Below the pieces are notes generated by a model. It did not search any database and was not told the DNA's origin. It saw only the letters and a list, made by a program, of their open reading frames with translations. Shown one piece after another: positions 9,231 through 14,108 of a stretch of DNA of 14,947 nt. A program made the position numbers and the translations under genes. Source of the DNA: Thermoplasmata archaeon (lineage in GTDB: Archaea > Thermoplasmatota > Thermoplasmata > GCA-020350865); assembly GCA_020350865.1 (NCBI GenBank), contig CP070726.1, positions 1,703,684-1,718,630 on the forward strand, in the 5' to 3' direction. How positions within the stretch are numbered: position 1 is the first letter of the stretch; the number at the start of each line of letters is the position of its first letter.

Positions 9231-9266
9231 AGGTATATATTCGAATAATGTTACAAATATATAAAG
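9231..9266 (-). promoter_or_regulatory. TATA-like boxes upstream of the giant surface-protein gene
   Basis: On the minus strand CTTTATATATTTG lies at 9254-9266 and GAATATATACC at 9232-9242. The distal box would start transcription near 9235, the proximal one near 9210; either gives a leader of about 40-65 nt with an SD-like GGTGA just before the ATG. Which box is used cannot be decided from sequence. Confidence 0.55.
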
Positions 9267-9290
9267 ATATACATTTAGCCAGATAATACC

Positions 9291-10067
9291 TCACCTGAAT
9301 TCGACTTCATGTCTTTTTCTGTAATCCGAACATTTGCTGCAGTAGAATTGGCCTGTCTTGTAAACGAATCCGATCACTCTTTTACAGTACCTGCAGTAGT
9401 ATTTCTTATTCCAAGGGTAACTTTCGATACTCCTCTCCCTGTCAAGTCTCAGAACCAGGTCGCGCAAAACCTTCTTCAGGCTTTCAACCCGAAAGTCCTT
9501 CGATTTTGTGGATATGGTGACCTCATAGTAATTACCGATGTTCGTTTCATCGTTCATGTCCGTCACGATGATGACCTTTTCTTTTTCGGGGACATATACA
9601 TAAAACATGTTCCCCTCCCTTTTGATATTGAATCTGTACGCCCTCATCTCCGCGTCCATTCTTTCGATCAGGTACTCGAAAAAGGCAATGGACGTCTTTA
9701 CCTGGAGAAATACCTTGAACGACTGCTCCACAGTCGAGGCCCATATATCCAGGGTCACTATGAAGGCGGTGAACAGTGTTAACAGAATCAAAAACATATA
9801 AAAGAACCCTTGCATCAATCCAAGCGTGATCATTATGAGGAATACGCCTATGAAAATCATCAGACCGCTTATCCTCTTCTCAACAAAATACAGGGCCACC
9901 CCGATCCCCATTCCGCAAACGCCTATGAAAAGGACGATCCCGACGATGAAGGACAGCCTGCTTTGCAGAAGATACTGCATGAGGAGCAATAGAACGATGA
10001 AGATGCCGAACACGAGGTACAGTTTGAGATCCGCCCTGCGTTTCTCCCATTCCGTGATCCTGGCCAT
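9291..10067 (-). CDS. Conserved-type membrane protein with C-terminal zinc ribbon (function unknown)
   Basis: 258 residues starting MARITEWEKRRADLK. Four hydrophobic helices are visible at about 16-35, 40-62, 67-83 and 87-108, followed by a soluble alpha/beta region (~110-220) and a zinc ribbon with C225-x2-C228 and C243-x2-C246 (CRYCKRVIGF, FYCSKCSDYRKRH). The charged N-terminus and the zinc ribbon probably face the cytoplasm. I do not recognise the family by name; the layout fits archaeal membrane-anchored zinc-ribbon proteins of unknown role. It ends 121 nt before the start of the giant surface-protein gene on the same strand, but that gene has its own TATA boxes, so a shared operon is not required. 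ATG at 10067 is chosen because a TATA-like box lies 40 nt upstream; only a weak purine stretch serves as ribosome site. Confidence 0.85.
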   Translation of the reverse strand: MARITEWEKRRADLKLYLVFGIFIVLLLLMQYLLQSRLSFIVGIVLFIGVCGMGIGVALYFVEKRISGLMIFIGVFLIMITLGLMQGFFYMFLILLTLFTAFIVTLDIWASTVEQSFKVFLQVKTSIAFFEYLIERMDAEMRAYRFNIKREGNMFYVYVPEKEKVIIVTDMNDETNIGNYYEVTISTKSKDFRVESLKKVLRDLVLRLDRERSIESYPWNKKYYCRYCKRVIGFVYKTGQFYCSKCSDYRKRHEVEFR

Positions 10068-10100
10068 CTTGCTTTCCCCGTAAACATTAATTGAGTATAG

Positions 10101-10112
10101 ATTCTTATAATG
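10101..10112 (-). promoter_or_regulatory. TATA-like box for the zinc-ribbon membrane protein gene
   Basis: CATTATAAGAAT on the minus strand, centred about 40 nt upstream of the ATG at 10067, predicting a start near 10081 and a leader of roughly 14 nt. It sits in the 132-nt gap after the EgtD-like gene; the rest of that gap shows only a short CCCTAGCAGGG palindrome (10123-10133) of uncertain meaning. Confidence 0.5.
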
Positions 10113-10199
10113 TATGCTCTGACCCTAGCAGGGAATCCATAGGTCTTTTATCCGAGAATCAAGCCTTATTCAGGGGGAGTTTTTAGTACCCTCTAAATG

Positions 10200-11213
10200 T
10201 TATACCTTCCGTCTCCTGGAAGCCTGCTTGCTCACCTGCCAGAGGGAATCCACAAAGTAACCTTTCGAGTCGGTGTAGTTTCTGAGCATGTCGAATCCGG
10301 CCCTGTTGGCCAGGTGGAAAATATCCCCCTCGGTGAACTTGTACGAGTCCTCGGTGTGAATGGCCTCCCCCTTCTTGAATGAAAATGTCTTGCCGAGGGA
10401 TTTGAGGCGAACCCTCTGGTCCTTCTGGCTTACGAGTCGGCTTTCCACTGCTCCCGAATTCTCGTTGAAGCTTCCGTAGTACCTGAACTGCCCGGGTTTG
10501 AAATCCCCGCCCAGCTCGCGGTTTATGCGCGTAAGCAGGTTGAGATTGAAACTGGCGGTAATGTCTTTGGGATCGTTGTAGGCCTTGTTCAGAACACTGA
10601 CCTCCTTTTTCAGGTCAAAGCCGATGAGCAGAAAATCCCCGGGGTAGAGCGCGTTTCTCATCCTGTGCAGGAACAGTTCTGCCTCGTTTCTGTCGAAGTT
10701 GCCGATGTTGGAGCCCAGGAACAGCACCAGATTGGGGCCTTTAACATTCTTAGTCAGCCAAGTTATGCCGTCAAAGTATTCGGCAACCAGGCCATCGATT
10801 GTAATATCCACTCCTTCTTCTTCGAAATCCTCAATCAGGTTCTTTAACGCATCCTCGCTCGTGTCCATGGGTACGTATGTCACATCCAACGATGATTCCA
10901 AGATATGATCGATGAGCACCTTTGTCTTCTTTGCGTCTCCTGCACCAAGTCCCACCAGGTTGAATTTCTTTAAACCGATAACCTTGATAATATCAGCCTT
11001 GTAGGTTTGCAGGATTTCATATTCACAGTTCGTCAGGTAGTATTCTGGAAGCTCTGTGATGCGACCGAAGATATCCACACCCTTCTCGTCATAGAAATAT
11101 TTACCGGGGATCATCTTCGATTCACTTGAGAGTCCCCTCTGAACATCTTGTGCAAAATCAGGATTTTCCGCCTCGACATCCTCCTGGGCCAGTACCCTGT
11201 AATGTCCCCTCAT
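10200..11213 (-). CDS. EgtD-like SAM-dependent methyltransferase (histidine N-alpha-methyltransferase family)
   Basis: 337 residues from ATG 11213; GGAGGT (11217-11222) lies just upstream and fixes this start, whereas the open frame upstream would run through the tRNA. Family signatures appear in order: KYFYDEKGVDIFGRITELPEYY (split here as KYFYDEKG at 38-45 and ITELPEYY at 52-59), SAM-binding LVGLGAGDAKKT (86-97), VPMDTSEDAL (114-123), FLGSNIGNF (165-173), AYNDPKDITASFNLNLL (211-227), HTEDSYKF (286-293). This matches the Methyltransf_33/EgtD family, which trimethylates the alpha-amine of histidine en route to ergothioneine, and the length is normal. E288 matches the histidine-binding Glu of mycobacterial EgtD, but the residue 30 positions earlier, Met in EgtD, is S258 here. 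No ergothioneine partner genes (EgtB, EgtC) are near, so the amine substrate is uncertain. Confidence 0.88.
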   Translation of the reverse strand: MRGHYRVLAQEDVEAENPDFAQDVQRGLSSESKMIPGKYFYDEKGVDIFGRITELPEYYLTNCEYEILQTYKADIIKVIGLKKFNLVGLGAGDAKKTKVLIDHILESSLDVTYVPMDTSEDALKNLIEDFEEEGVDITIDGLVAEYFDGITWLTKNVKGPNLVLFLGSNIGNFDRNEAELFLHRMRNALYPGDFLLIGFDLKKEVSVLNKAYNDPKDITASFNLNLLTRINRELGGDFKPGQFRYYGSFNENSGAVESRLVSQKDQRVRLKSLGKTFSFKKGEAIHTEDSYKFTEGDIFHLANRAGFDMLRNYTDSKGYFVDSLWQVSKQASRRRKV

Positions 11214-11216
11214 TCT

Positions 11217-11262
11217 ACCTCCGTTGTTGTGCTTATCATTATTATTTCGTTCATATAAAAAG
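11217..11262 (-). promoter_or_regulatory. Promoter and ribosome-binding site of the EgtD-like gene
   Basis: A TATA-like GCTTTTTATATGA lies around 11250-11262 on the minus strand, giving a predicted start near 11230, and a strong SD GGAGGT occupies 11217-11222, three nt before the ATG. Transcription is therefore probably independent of the tRNA-Val gene, which ends in its own T-run. Confidence 0.65.
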
Positions 11263-11310
11263 CTATCTGCAAGAGACAAAACGAGCAAATGTTTCAAGAT
11301 ATGTGATTTG

Positions 11311-11318
11311 AAAAAAAA
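11311..11318 (-). terminator. T8 run directly after tRNA-Val
   Basis: Eight consecutive T on the minus strand start immediately after the discriminator base of the tRNA, the usual form of archaeal termination. No CCA is encoded, so CCA would be added post-transcriptionally. Confidence 0.75.
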
Positions 11319-11354
11319 TGGGCCGAGCCGGAATTGAACCGGCGACCTCCGCGT

Positions 11355-11404
11355 CTCATGCCGCAGGGGCGGCATTTGCCCTCGGAAACCATGTTTCCTG
11401 CGGT
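11355..11404 (-). other. Intron 2 of tRNA-Val, 50 nt, canonical position 37/38
   Basis: Starts after A37 and ends before A38. The inner helix CCGCAGG/CCUGCGG is 7 bp; the intron also contains hairpin GGAAAC-AUG-GUUUCC (one base shared with the loop edge) and GGC/GCC. Between the inner helix and the anticodon stem, both strands hold seven nt (CUUACAA and CAUGAGA), the geometry of 4-bp helix plus 3-nt bulge on each side, but only two of the four central pairs are Watson-Crick (C-G, U-A). It is therefore a relaxed BHB. Confidence 0.85.
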
Positions 11405-11421
11405 TGTAAGCGCGACGTCAT

Positions 11422-11443
11422 TTGGGGGTGGCGGTAAGCCACT
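11422..11443 (-). other. Intron 1 of tRNA-Val, 22 nt, D-loop position 20/21
   Basis: The junction forms a strict BHB: central helix GGGG/CCCC (4 bp), a 3-nt bulge UUA on the 5' side and a 3-nt bulge AAA on the 3' side, with an inner hairpin GUGGC-UUACC-GCCAC. Cutting after the second nucleotide of each bulge (known endonuclease rule) yields the consensus D-loop and a 22-nt intron. The outer helix is the D-stem GUC/GAC. Confidence 0.88.
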
Positions 11444-11516
11444 AACCCCTAGACCATCGGCCCATTGATGTCGATAATAGCGTTTGACCACTTACAAATT
11501 TCCCTTATTTGTTGTG

Positions 11517-11579
11517 AGGACCGAAATCTGGGTGCCAGGGCGGAACGAATGTGACGCCCACTGGCTAGACCATCGGCCC
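11517..11579 (-). ncRNA. 63-nt tRNA-like element duplicating the tRNA-Val 5' end (pseudo-tRNA or small RNA)
   Basis: On the minus strand it begins GGGCCGATGGTCTAG, identical to tRNA-Val nt 1-15; with two leader bases the exact match is 17 nt (11565-11581 and 11449-11465, 116 nt apart). Its end TCGGTCC (11524-11518) pairs with GGGCCGA as a 7-bp acceptor-like stem with one G-U. Between them is a hairpin: GCCA/UGGC, a 2-nt bulge, then GGGCG/CGCCC with a 12-nt loop, plus UCU/AGA in the internal loop. No proper anticodon loop or T-arm can be made, so it is not a working tRNA as read. Possibilities: a decayed tandem tRNA-Val copy, a retained processed small RNA, or an H/ACA-like guide, since CACA follows the stem; I saw no K-turn on this strand. 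A TATA box lies 38 nt upstream. Confidence 0.5.
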
Positions 11580-11610
11580 ATGCAGGTCTCTGTCCTGTAC
11601 TTCGTCCCTT

Positions 11611-11630
11611 CTATTTAATATTTTTACGGT
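11611..11630 (-). promoter_or_regulatory. TATA box upstream of the tRNA-like element / tRNA-Val unit
   Basis: The minus strand reads ACCGTAAAAATATTAAATAG, a strong AT-rich box in otherwise GC-rich DNA, predicting a start near 11590, about 12 nt before the tRNA-like element. tRNA-Val itself has only a weak candidate (AAATTTGTAA near 11496-11505, 37 nt upstream of its G1), so both RNAs could come from one transcript starting here. Confidence 0.6.
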
Positions 11631-11655
11631 TTTTTTCGGCCAGGAAAGCGAGAGC

Positions 11656-11678
11656 GGGAGGAGGGGGCGGGAGGCGGG
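11656..11678 (+). other. G-quadruplex-type motif in the divergent promoter region
   Basis: Four G-runs of at least three occur in 23 nt: GGG, then AGGA, GGGGG, C, GGG, AGGC, GGG. It lies between the cyclophilin-like gene (plus strand, 81 nt upstream of its ATG) and the TATA box of the tRNA unit (minus strand, immediately beyond the box). The complementary strand is C-rich. Formation in the cell is not shown by sequence. Confidence 0.45.
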
Positions 11679-11758
11679 AACCAAGTGGAGGGCTTGACCT
11701 ACCCAGGCTGCCAACTTGAGCGAAACCGTTAAAACCGCCCAATATATTGAGGGGGACA

Positions 11759-12151
11759 ATGACTTTCGGAACGAAATTGAAGATCATCGGCCAGAGCCTG
11801 GGGGAGGTGGAGGCCGAAATCATAGACAGGAACCCCAAGACCTCTGAAGCCGTCCTCAAGGCACTGCCATTCGAGGGGGCCGTGAACACATGGGGCGAGG
11901 AGGTGTACTTCGACATCCCGGTGAATGCCAAGGAGGAGGACGCGCAGCAGGTCATGGAGGAGGGGGACATCGCGTTCTGGCCCCTGGGTTCGGCAATGTG
12001 CATATTCTTCGGCCCCACACCCGCAAGCGAGGACGAGAGGCCCAAGGCCTACACGCCCGTGAACCTCTTTGCCCGGGTCATAGGGGATGCAAAGGTCTTC
12101 GGGAAGTTGAAGGACGGGGAGATCATCCAGGTCCTGAGAGCCGAGGAATGA
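11759..12151 (+). CDS. Cyclophilin-like fold protein (DUF369/TM1367 type), function unknown
   Basis: 130 residues from ATG 11759. GAGGGGG (11749-11755) just upstream is the ribosome site; the in-frame TTG at 11747 overlaps that site and is rejected. Motifs: TWGEEVYFDIP (44-54), GDIAFWPLGSAMCIFFGPTP (69-88), PVNLFARVIGD (100-110), and a C-terminal IIQVLRAEE. This pattern and length fit the small cyclophilin-like family found in archaea and Thermotoga (TM1367), which share the prolyl-isomerase barrel fold without known isomerase activity; a small-ligand or protein-binding role is usually assumed. It stands alone, divergent from the tRNA unit and convergent with the M24 peptidase gene. No cysteine cluster or signal peptide, so a cytoplasmic protein. 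Confidence 0.85.
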   Translation: MTFGTKLKIIGQSLGEVEAEIIDRNPKTSEAVLKALPFEGAVNTWGEEVYFDIPVNAKEEDAQQVMEEGDIAFWPLGSAMCIFFGPTPASEDERPKAYTPVNLFARVIGDAKVFGKLKDGEIIQVLRAEE

Positions 12152-12215
12152 ATCTGGAGGGCATATCGCTTTTACCTCGATATTGTAGTGCTCTTAATCG
12201 TTGTAGATTAATTAG

Positions 12216-12252
12216 ATACCGGAGAGGCTCAACTGGGTGTCCCGGTATTTTT
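12216..12252 (+). terminator. Hairpin plus T-run after the cyclophilin-like gene
   Basis: ATACCGG (12216-12222) pairs perfectly with CCGGTAT (12242-12248), 19-nt loop, followed by TTTTT (12248-12252). It lies 64 nt after the stop codon and probably ends the plus-strand transcript; in reverse, T-runs at 12284-12289 (minus-strand T6) and 12265-12269 would serve the convergent peptidase gene. The rest of the 12152-12305 gap holds nothing else I can support. Confidence 0.5.
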
Positions 12253-12305
12253 AAGTACAAAGCTAAAAATAGGGAATCGTTAGAAAAAAGCCTAAGAAAT
12301 GGATT

Positions 12306-13394
12306 TCAAATCTCCATTAGCTCTTTTGTGGCTGTGGTCAGTATCTCCACGCCGTCCGAGGTCACTCGCACATCGTCCTCGATTCTCACTCCGCCGTAGC
12401 CGGGAATGTACAAGCCTGGTTCCACCGTGAACACCATGTTCTCCTCGAGGACCACATCCACCTCCTTTGTCAGGGCGGAATTGTCGTGAACGGAAAGGCC
12501 GATGCTGTGCCCTGTGGAGTGGGTGAAAAGACCCTTGTACTTGGTTCCCTCAAGATAATCGAAAACAGCCTGATGCACATCCTTGCCGTTGACGCCCGGT
12601 TTGATCATGTCCAGTGCAAGCCGCTGTGCCGCAGCCACGGTCTGGTACAGGTCCTTTTGCTTCTCGGATGCCTCCCCGAAGAAATAGGTCCTTGTGATGT
12701 CGGAGCAGTACCTCTTGTACTTGGCCCCGAAGTCCATGAGCACGAAATCCCCCCGTTTCAGCTGGGCATCCCCGGCCGTGTAATGGGGCTCGGCAGTGTT
12801 CTTGGCAAAGGAGGAGATGGTGTCGAAACTGGGCCCTGTGGCCCCCTTCTTCTGCATGCTGTACGAAAGCTCTGCTGCAAGCTCGTACTCCCTCACCCCG
12901 TCCTTCATGAAATCCATGATCTCCTCGGCCACCTCCGACACGATCCTGCAGGCCTTCCTCATGGTTTCCAGCTCGTCTTCGTCCTTTGTCATCCGCGCCT
13001 TTTTCATGCTCTCAGATACATCCACGAATTCTGCATCGGGCAGCAGCTCCTTTAATTCCAGGAAATTCTTGTACACCACGCCGTCGTTGTTGATGCCAAT
13101 TTTCTTGAATTTCGACAGCTTTTGCTCCATGATGTCCTTTCTTTCGCTTTTCGACTTGAACACTGAAACATCAAAACTGCCTTTTCTGGCGCTTTCAGCC
13201 TCGAGAAGCGAGGAGATCACTTCCATGGAATGATCCGGATACAGGATGGCCAAACAGCCCTCGAAGAGGCCTTCCGTGAGGCCGGTGACGTAGAAAAAGC
13301 CCATGTCCTGGAAGGGCTCGGCACCGTTTTGCAGCACCAGAGCATCCATTTCATCGCAGTCATCCATTATCTTCTTGATCCTTTTTGCGGTCAT
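12306..13394 (-). CDS. Xaa-Pro aminopeptidase / prolidase, M24B family metallopeptidase
   Basis: 362 residues from ATG 13394. An N-terminal creatinase-like domain (~1-125) precedes the pita-bread catalytic domain. All five dinuclear metal ligands are seen: D221 (LMDFGA), D232 (SDITRT), H296 (HSTGHSIG), E325 (TVEPGLY), E339 (GVRIEDD); the supporting histidines H204 (EPHYT) and H303 (SVHD) are present too. The enzyme removes an N-terminal residue before proline or splits Xaa-Pro dipeptides, in the cytoplasm, for peptide turnover; the length fits archaeal PepQ/prolidase proteins, but sequence alone does not separate aminopeptidase from dipeptidase. An ATG 48 nt upstream adds 16 atypical residues and overlaps the TATA-like box (13421-13433), so the shorter, nearly leaderless start is preferred. 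Confidence 0.94.
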   Translation of the reverse strand: MTAKRIKKIMDDCDEMDALVLQNGAEPFQDMGFFYVTGLTEGLFEGCLAILYPDHSMEVISSLLEAESARKGSFDVSVFKSKSERKDIMEQKLSKFKKIGINNDGVVYKNFLELKELLPDAEFVDVSESMKKARMTKDEDELETMRKACRIVSEVAEEIMDFMKDGVREYELAAELSYSMQKKGATGPSFDTISSFAKNTAEPHYTAGDAQLKRGDFVLMDFGAKYKRYCSDITRTYFFGEASEKQKDLYQTVAAAQRLALDMIKPGVNGKDVHQAVFDYLEGTKYKGLFTHSTGHSIGLSVHDNSALTKEVDVVLEENMVFTVEPGLYIPGYGGVRIEDDVRVTSDGVEILTTATKELMEI

Positions 13395-13420
13395 AGCGCC
13401 AACTGTAATGCAGTTACCCC

Positions 13421-13433
13421 ATAAAAAAATATG
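13421..13433 (-). promoter_or_regulatory. TATA-like box for the M24 peptidase gene
   Basis: The minus strand reads CATATTTTTTTAT, centred 33 nt before ATG 13394. No SD precedes that ATG, which fits a leaderless or nearly leaderless mRNA. The 105-bp divergent gap is shared with the RNase P gene, whose own TATA box is 13469-13476. Confidence 0.55.
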
Positions 13434-13468
13434 CATGGCCAAGTATATGATTCAGACCAGATGAACCC

Positions 13469-13476
13469 TTTAAAAG
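13469..13476 (+). promoter_or_regulatory. TATA-like box for the RNase P Rpp21 gene
   Basis: TTTAAAAG centred 27 nt before ATG 13500, the normal archaeal distance from TATA to transcription start, so the mRNA is probably leaderless with the ATG at or next to the 5' end. Confidence 0.55.
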
Positions 13477-13499
13477 AAAGTATTTAACGGGATAAAACC

Positions 13500-13835
13500 A
13501 TGTACAGGCCCATGCCACGGGGAAGAAAGGGCAGAAGGACTAAGGCCATGGTGGGAATCGCAGGGGAGAGAATCGATATGCTCTTCAGCATGGCCGAAAG
13601 GGAGGCACTTGCCCACAGGTACCAGAGGTCCGACAGGGATGTGGAGCTGGCTAGGAAAATCGGCATGAGGTACAACGTCAGGATCCCGGGGCATTTCAGG
13701 AGAAGGTTCTGCAAGCACTGCCATGCCTACCTTCTGCCCGGAAGAAACTGCAGGACGAGGCTTTCGGGAAAAACCGTCACCGTCCACTGCGAGAAGTGCG
13801 GCAGATTCATGAGGATGCACTACAAGGCCAGATGA
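13500..13835 (+). CDS. rnp4: RNase P protein component 4 (Rpp21/Rpr2)
   Basis: 111 residues. The basic N-terminal part (PRGRKGRRTK) leads into two helices (~20-55), then the zinc ribbon: C71-x2-C74 in RRRFCKHCHAYLLPG and C97-x2-C100 in VHCEKCGRFMR, with the conserved NCRTRL between them. Length and order match archaeal Rpp21, a subunit of the ribonucleoprotein that removes 5' leaders from pre-tRNA; it binds the specificity domain of RNase P RNA with Rpp29. The neighbouring tRNA-Val and ProRS genes share the tRNA theme. ATG 13500 is favoured by TATA spacing; ATG 13512 (MPRGRKG) is a possible alternative. Confidence 0.93.
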   Translation: MYRPMPRGRKGRRTKAMVGIAGERIDMLFSMAEREALAHRYQRSDRDVELARKIGMRYNVRIPGHFRRRFCKHCHAYLLPGRNCRTRLSGKTVTVHCEKCGRFMRMHYKAR

Positions 13836-13837
13836 AC

Positions 13838-13852
13838 TTGTTTTATCTTTTC
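13838..13852 (+). terminator. T-rich stretch after the RNase P gene
   Basis: TTGTTTTATCTTTT follows the stop codon within a few nt, a typical archaeal oligo-T termination region, without a clear hairpin. The next gene has its own TATA-like box (GTCTTTAATACC, 13860-13871). Confidence 0.45.
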
Positions 13853-13896
13853 TCAGAAAGTCTTTAATACCAAAACCGTATTTTCAGCCCGATTCC

Positions 13897-14106
13897 ATGG
13901 AGCAGGAGGTTGAGCTGCCCAGTATATTCAAGCTGATATTCTCTGTTCTTGTCCTAATCGCAGGTGTGGCCCTCTATATCTTTTGGGCAGCCTCCTACAA
14001 CGCCTGGACTGACATCGGCCTGTATTCCGTTTGCATAATTGTGATAGGATTCGGTGTGGCAGGTATATTTTTATCCACGAGAAAAGAAGTGGTGGAAGAG
14101 GAATAG
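13897..14106 (+). CDS. Small two-helix membrane protein, function unknown
   Basis: 69 residues. Two hydrophobic helices (about 10-30 and 39-59) are joined by a short polar turn (ASYNAWTD), with an acidic N-terminus (MEQEVELPS) and a charged C-terminal tail (STRKEVVEEE). I do not recognise a family. A TATA-like GTCTTTAATACC is centred 31 nt before the ATG and there is no SD, consistent with a near-leaderless gene. It converges on the ProRS gene: its stop codon ends 2 nt before the ProRS stop, so there is no room for a separate terminator. Reality is supported by TATA spacing, the coherent two-helix pattern and tight packing, not by homology. Confidence 0.75.
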   Translation: MEQEVELPSIFKLIFSVLVLIAGVALYIFWAASYNAWTDIGLYSVCIIVIGFGVAGIFLSTRKEVVEEE

Positions 14107-14108
14107 GC

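Larger units (their letters stand above)
11319..11463 (-). tRNA. tRNA-Val (UAC) with two introns: D-loop (20/21) and anticodon loop (37/38)
   Basis: 145-nt gene; removing 22 nt (11443-11422) and 50 nt (11404-11355) leaves exactly 73 nt with a full cloverleaf. Acceptor GGGCCGA/TCGGCCC (7 bp) plus A73; U8 G9; D-stem GUCU/UGAC (three pairs plus U-U) with loop AGGGGUUA holding A14, G18G19 and A21; G26; anticodon stem UCGCG/CGCGG (one U-G); loop CUUACAA with anticodon UAC at 11408-11406; variable AGGUC; T-arm GCCGG-UUCAAUU-CCGGC. The spliced D-arm GGUCUAGGGGUUAUGACG is what archaeal tRNA-Val normally has, which independently supports both the intron call and the identity. Valine identity also fits discriminator A73 and C36/A35. 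With two introns, generic tRNA scans may miss or mis-call it. Confidence 0.93.

Noticed and set aside
9561..9575. Plus-strand ATGATGA resembling a C box of a C/D sRNA
   Set aside because: It lies inside the coding sequence of the zinc-ribbon membrane protein (antisense) and has no properly placed D box or terminal stem that I could find.
11214..11375. 54-residue N-terminal extension of the EgtD-like protein
   Set aside because: It would translate through the 3' part of tRNA-Val and the T-run; the SD GGAGGT before ATG 11213 and family length set the shorter start.
11428..11443. Reading TTACC in the D-loop hairpin as an anticodon loop
   Set aside because: Taking GUGGC-UUACC-GCCAC as an anticodon arm gives a 5-nt loop and leaves the remaining sequence unfoldable; treating it as an intron gives an exact tRNA-Val.
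11747..11758. TTG start four codons upstream of the cyclophilin-like ATG
   Set aside because: The TTG codon overlaps the SD sequence GAGGGGG, so it cannot be the start served by that site.
11611..12045. 144-codon minus-strand frame opposite the cyclophilin-like gene
   Set aside because: It is antisense to a recognisable protein and crosses the TATA box and G-rich region; low-complexity content.
12486..13233. Plus-strand frames opposite the M24 peptidase gene
   Set aside because: The minus-strand frame holds all five metal ligands of M24; the opposing frames are shadows.
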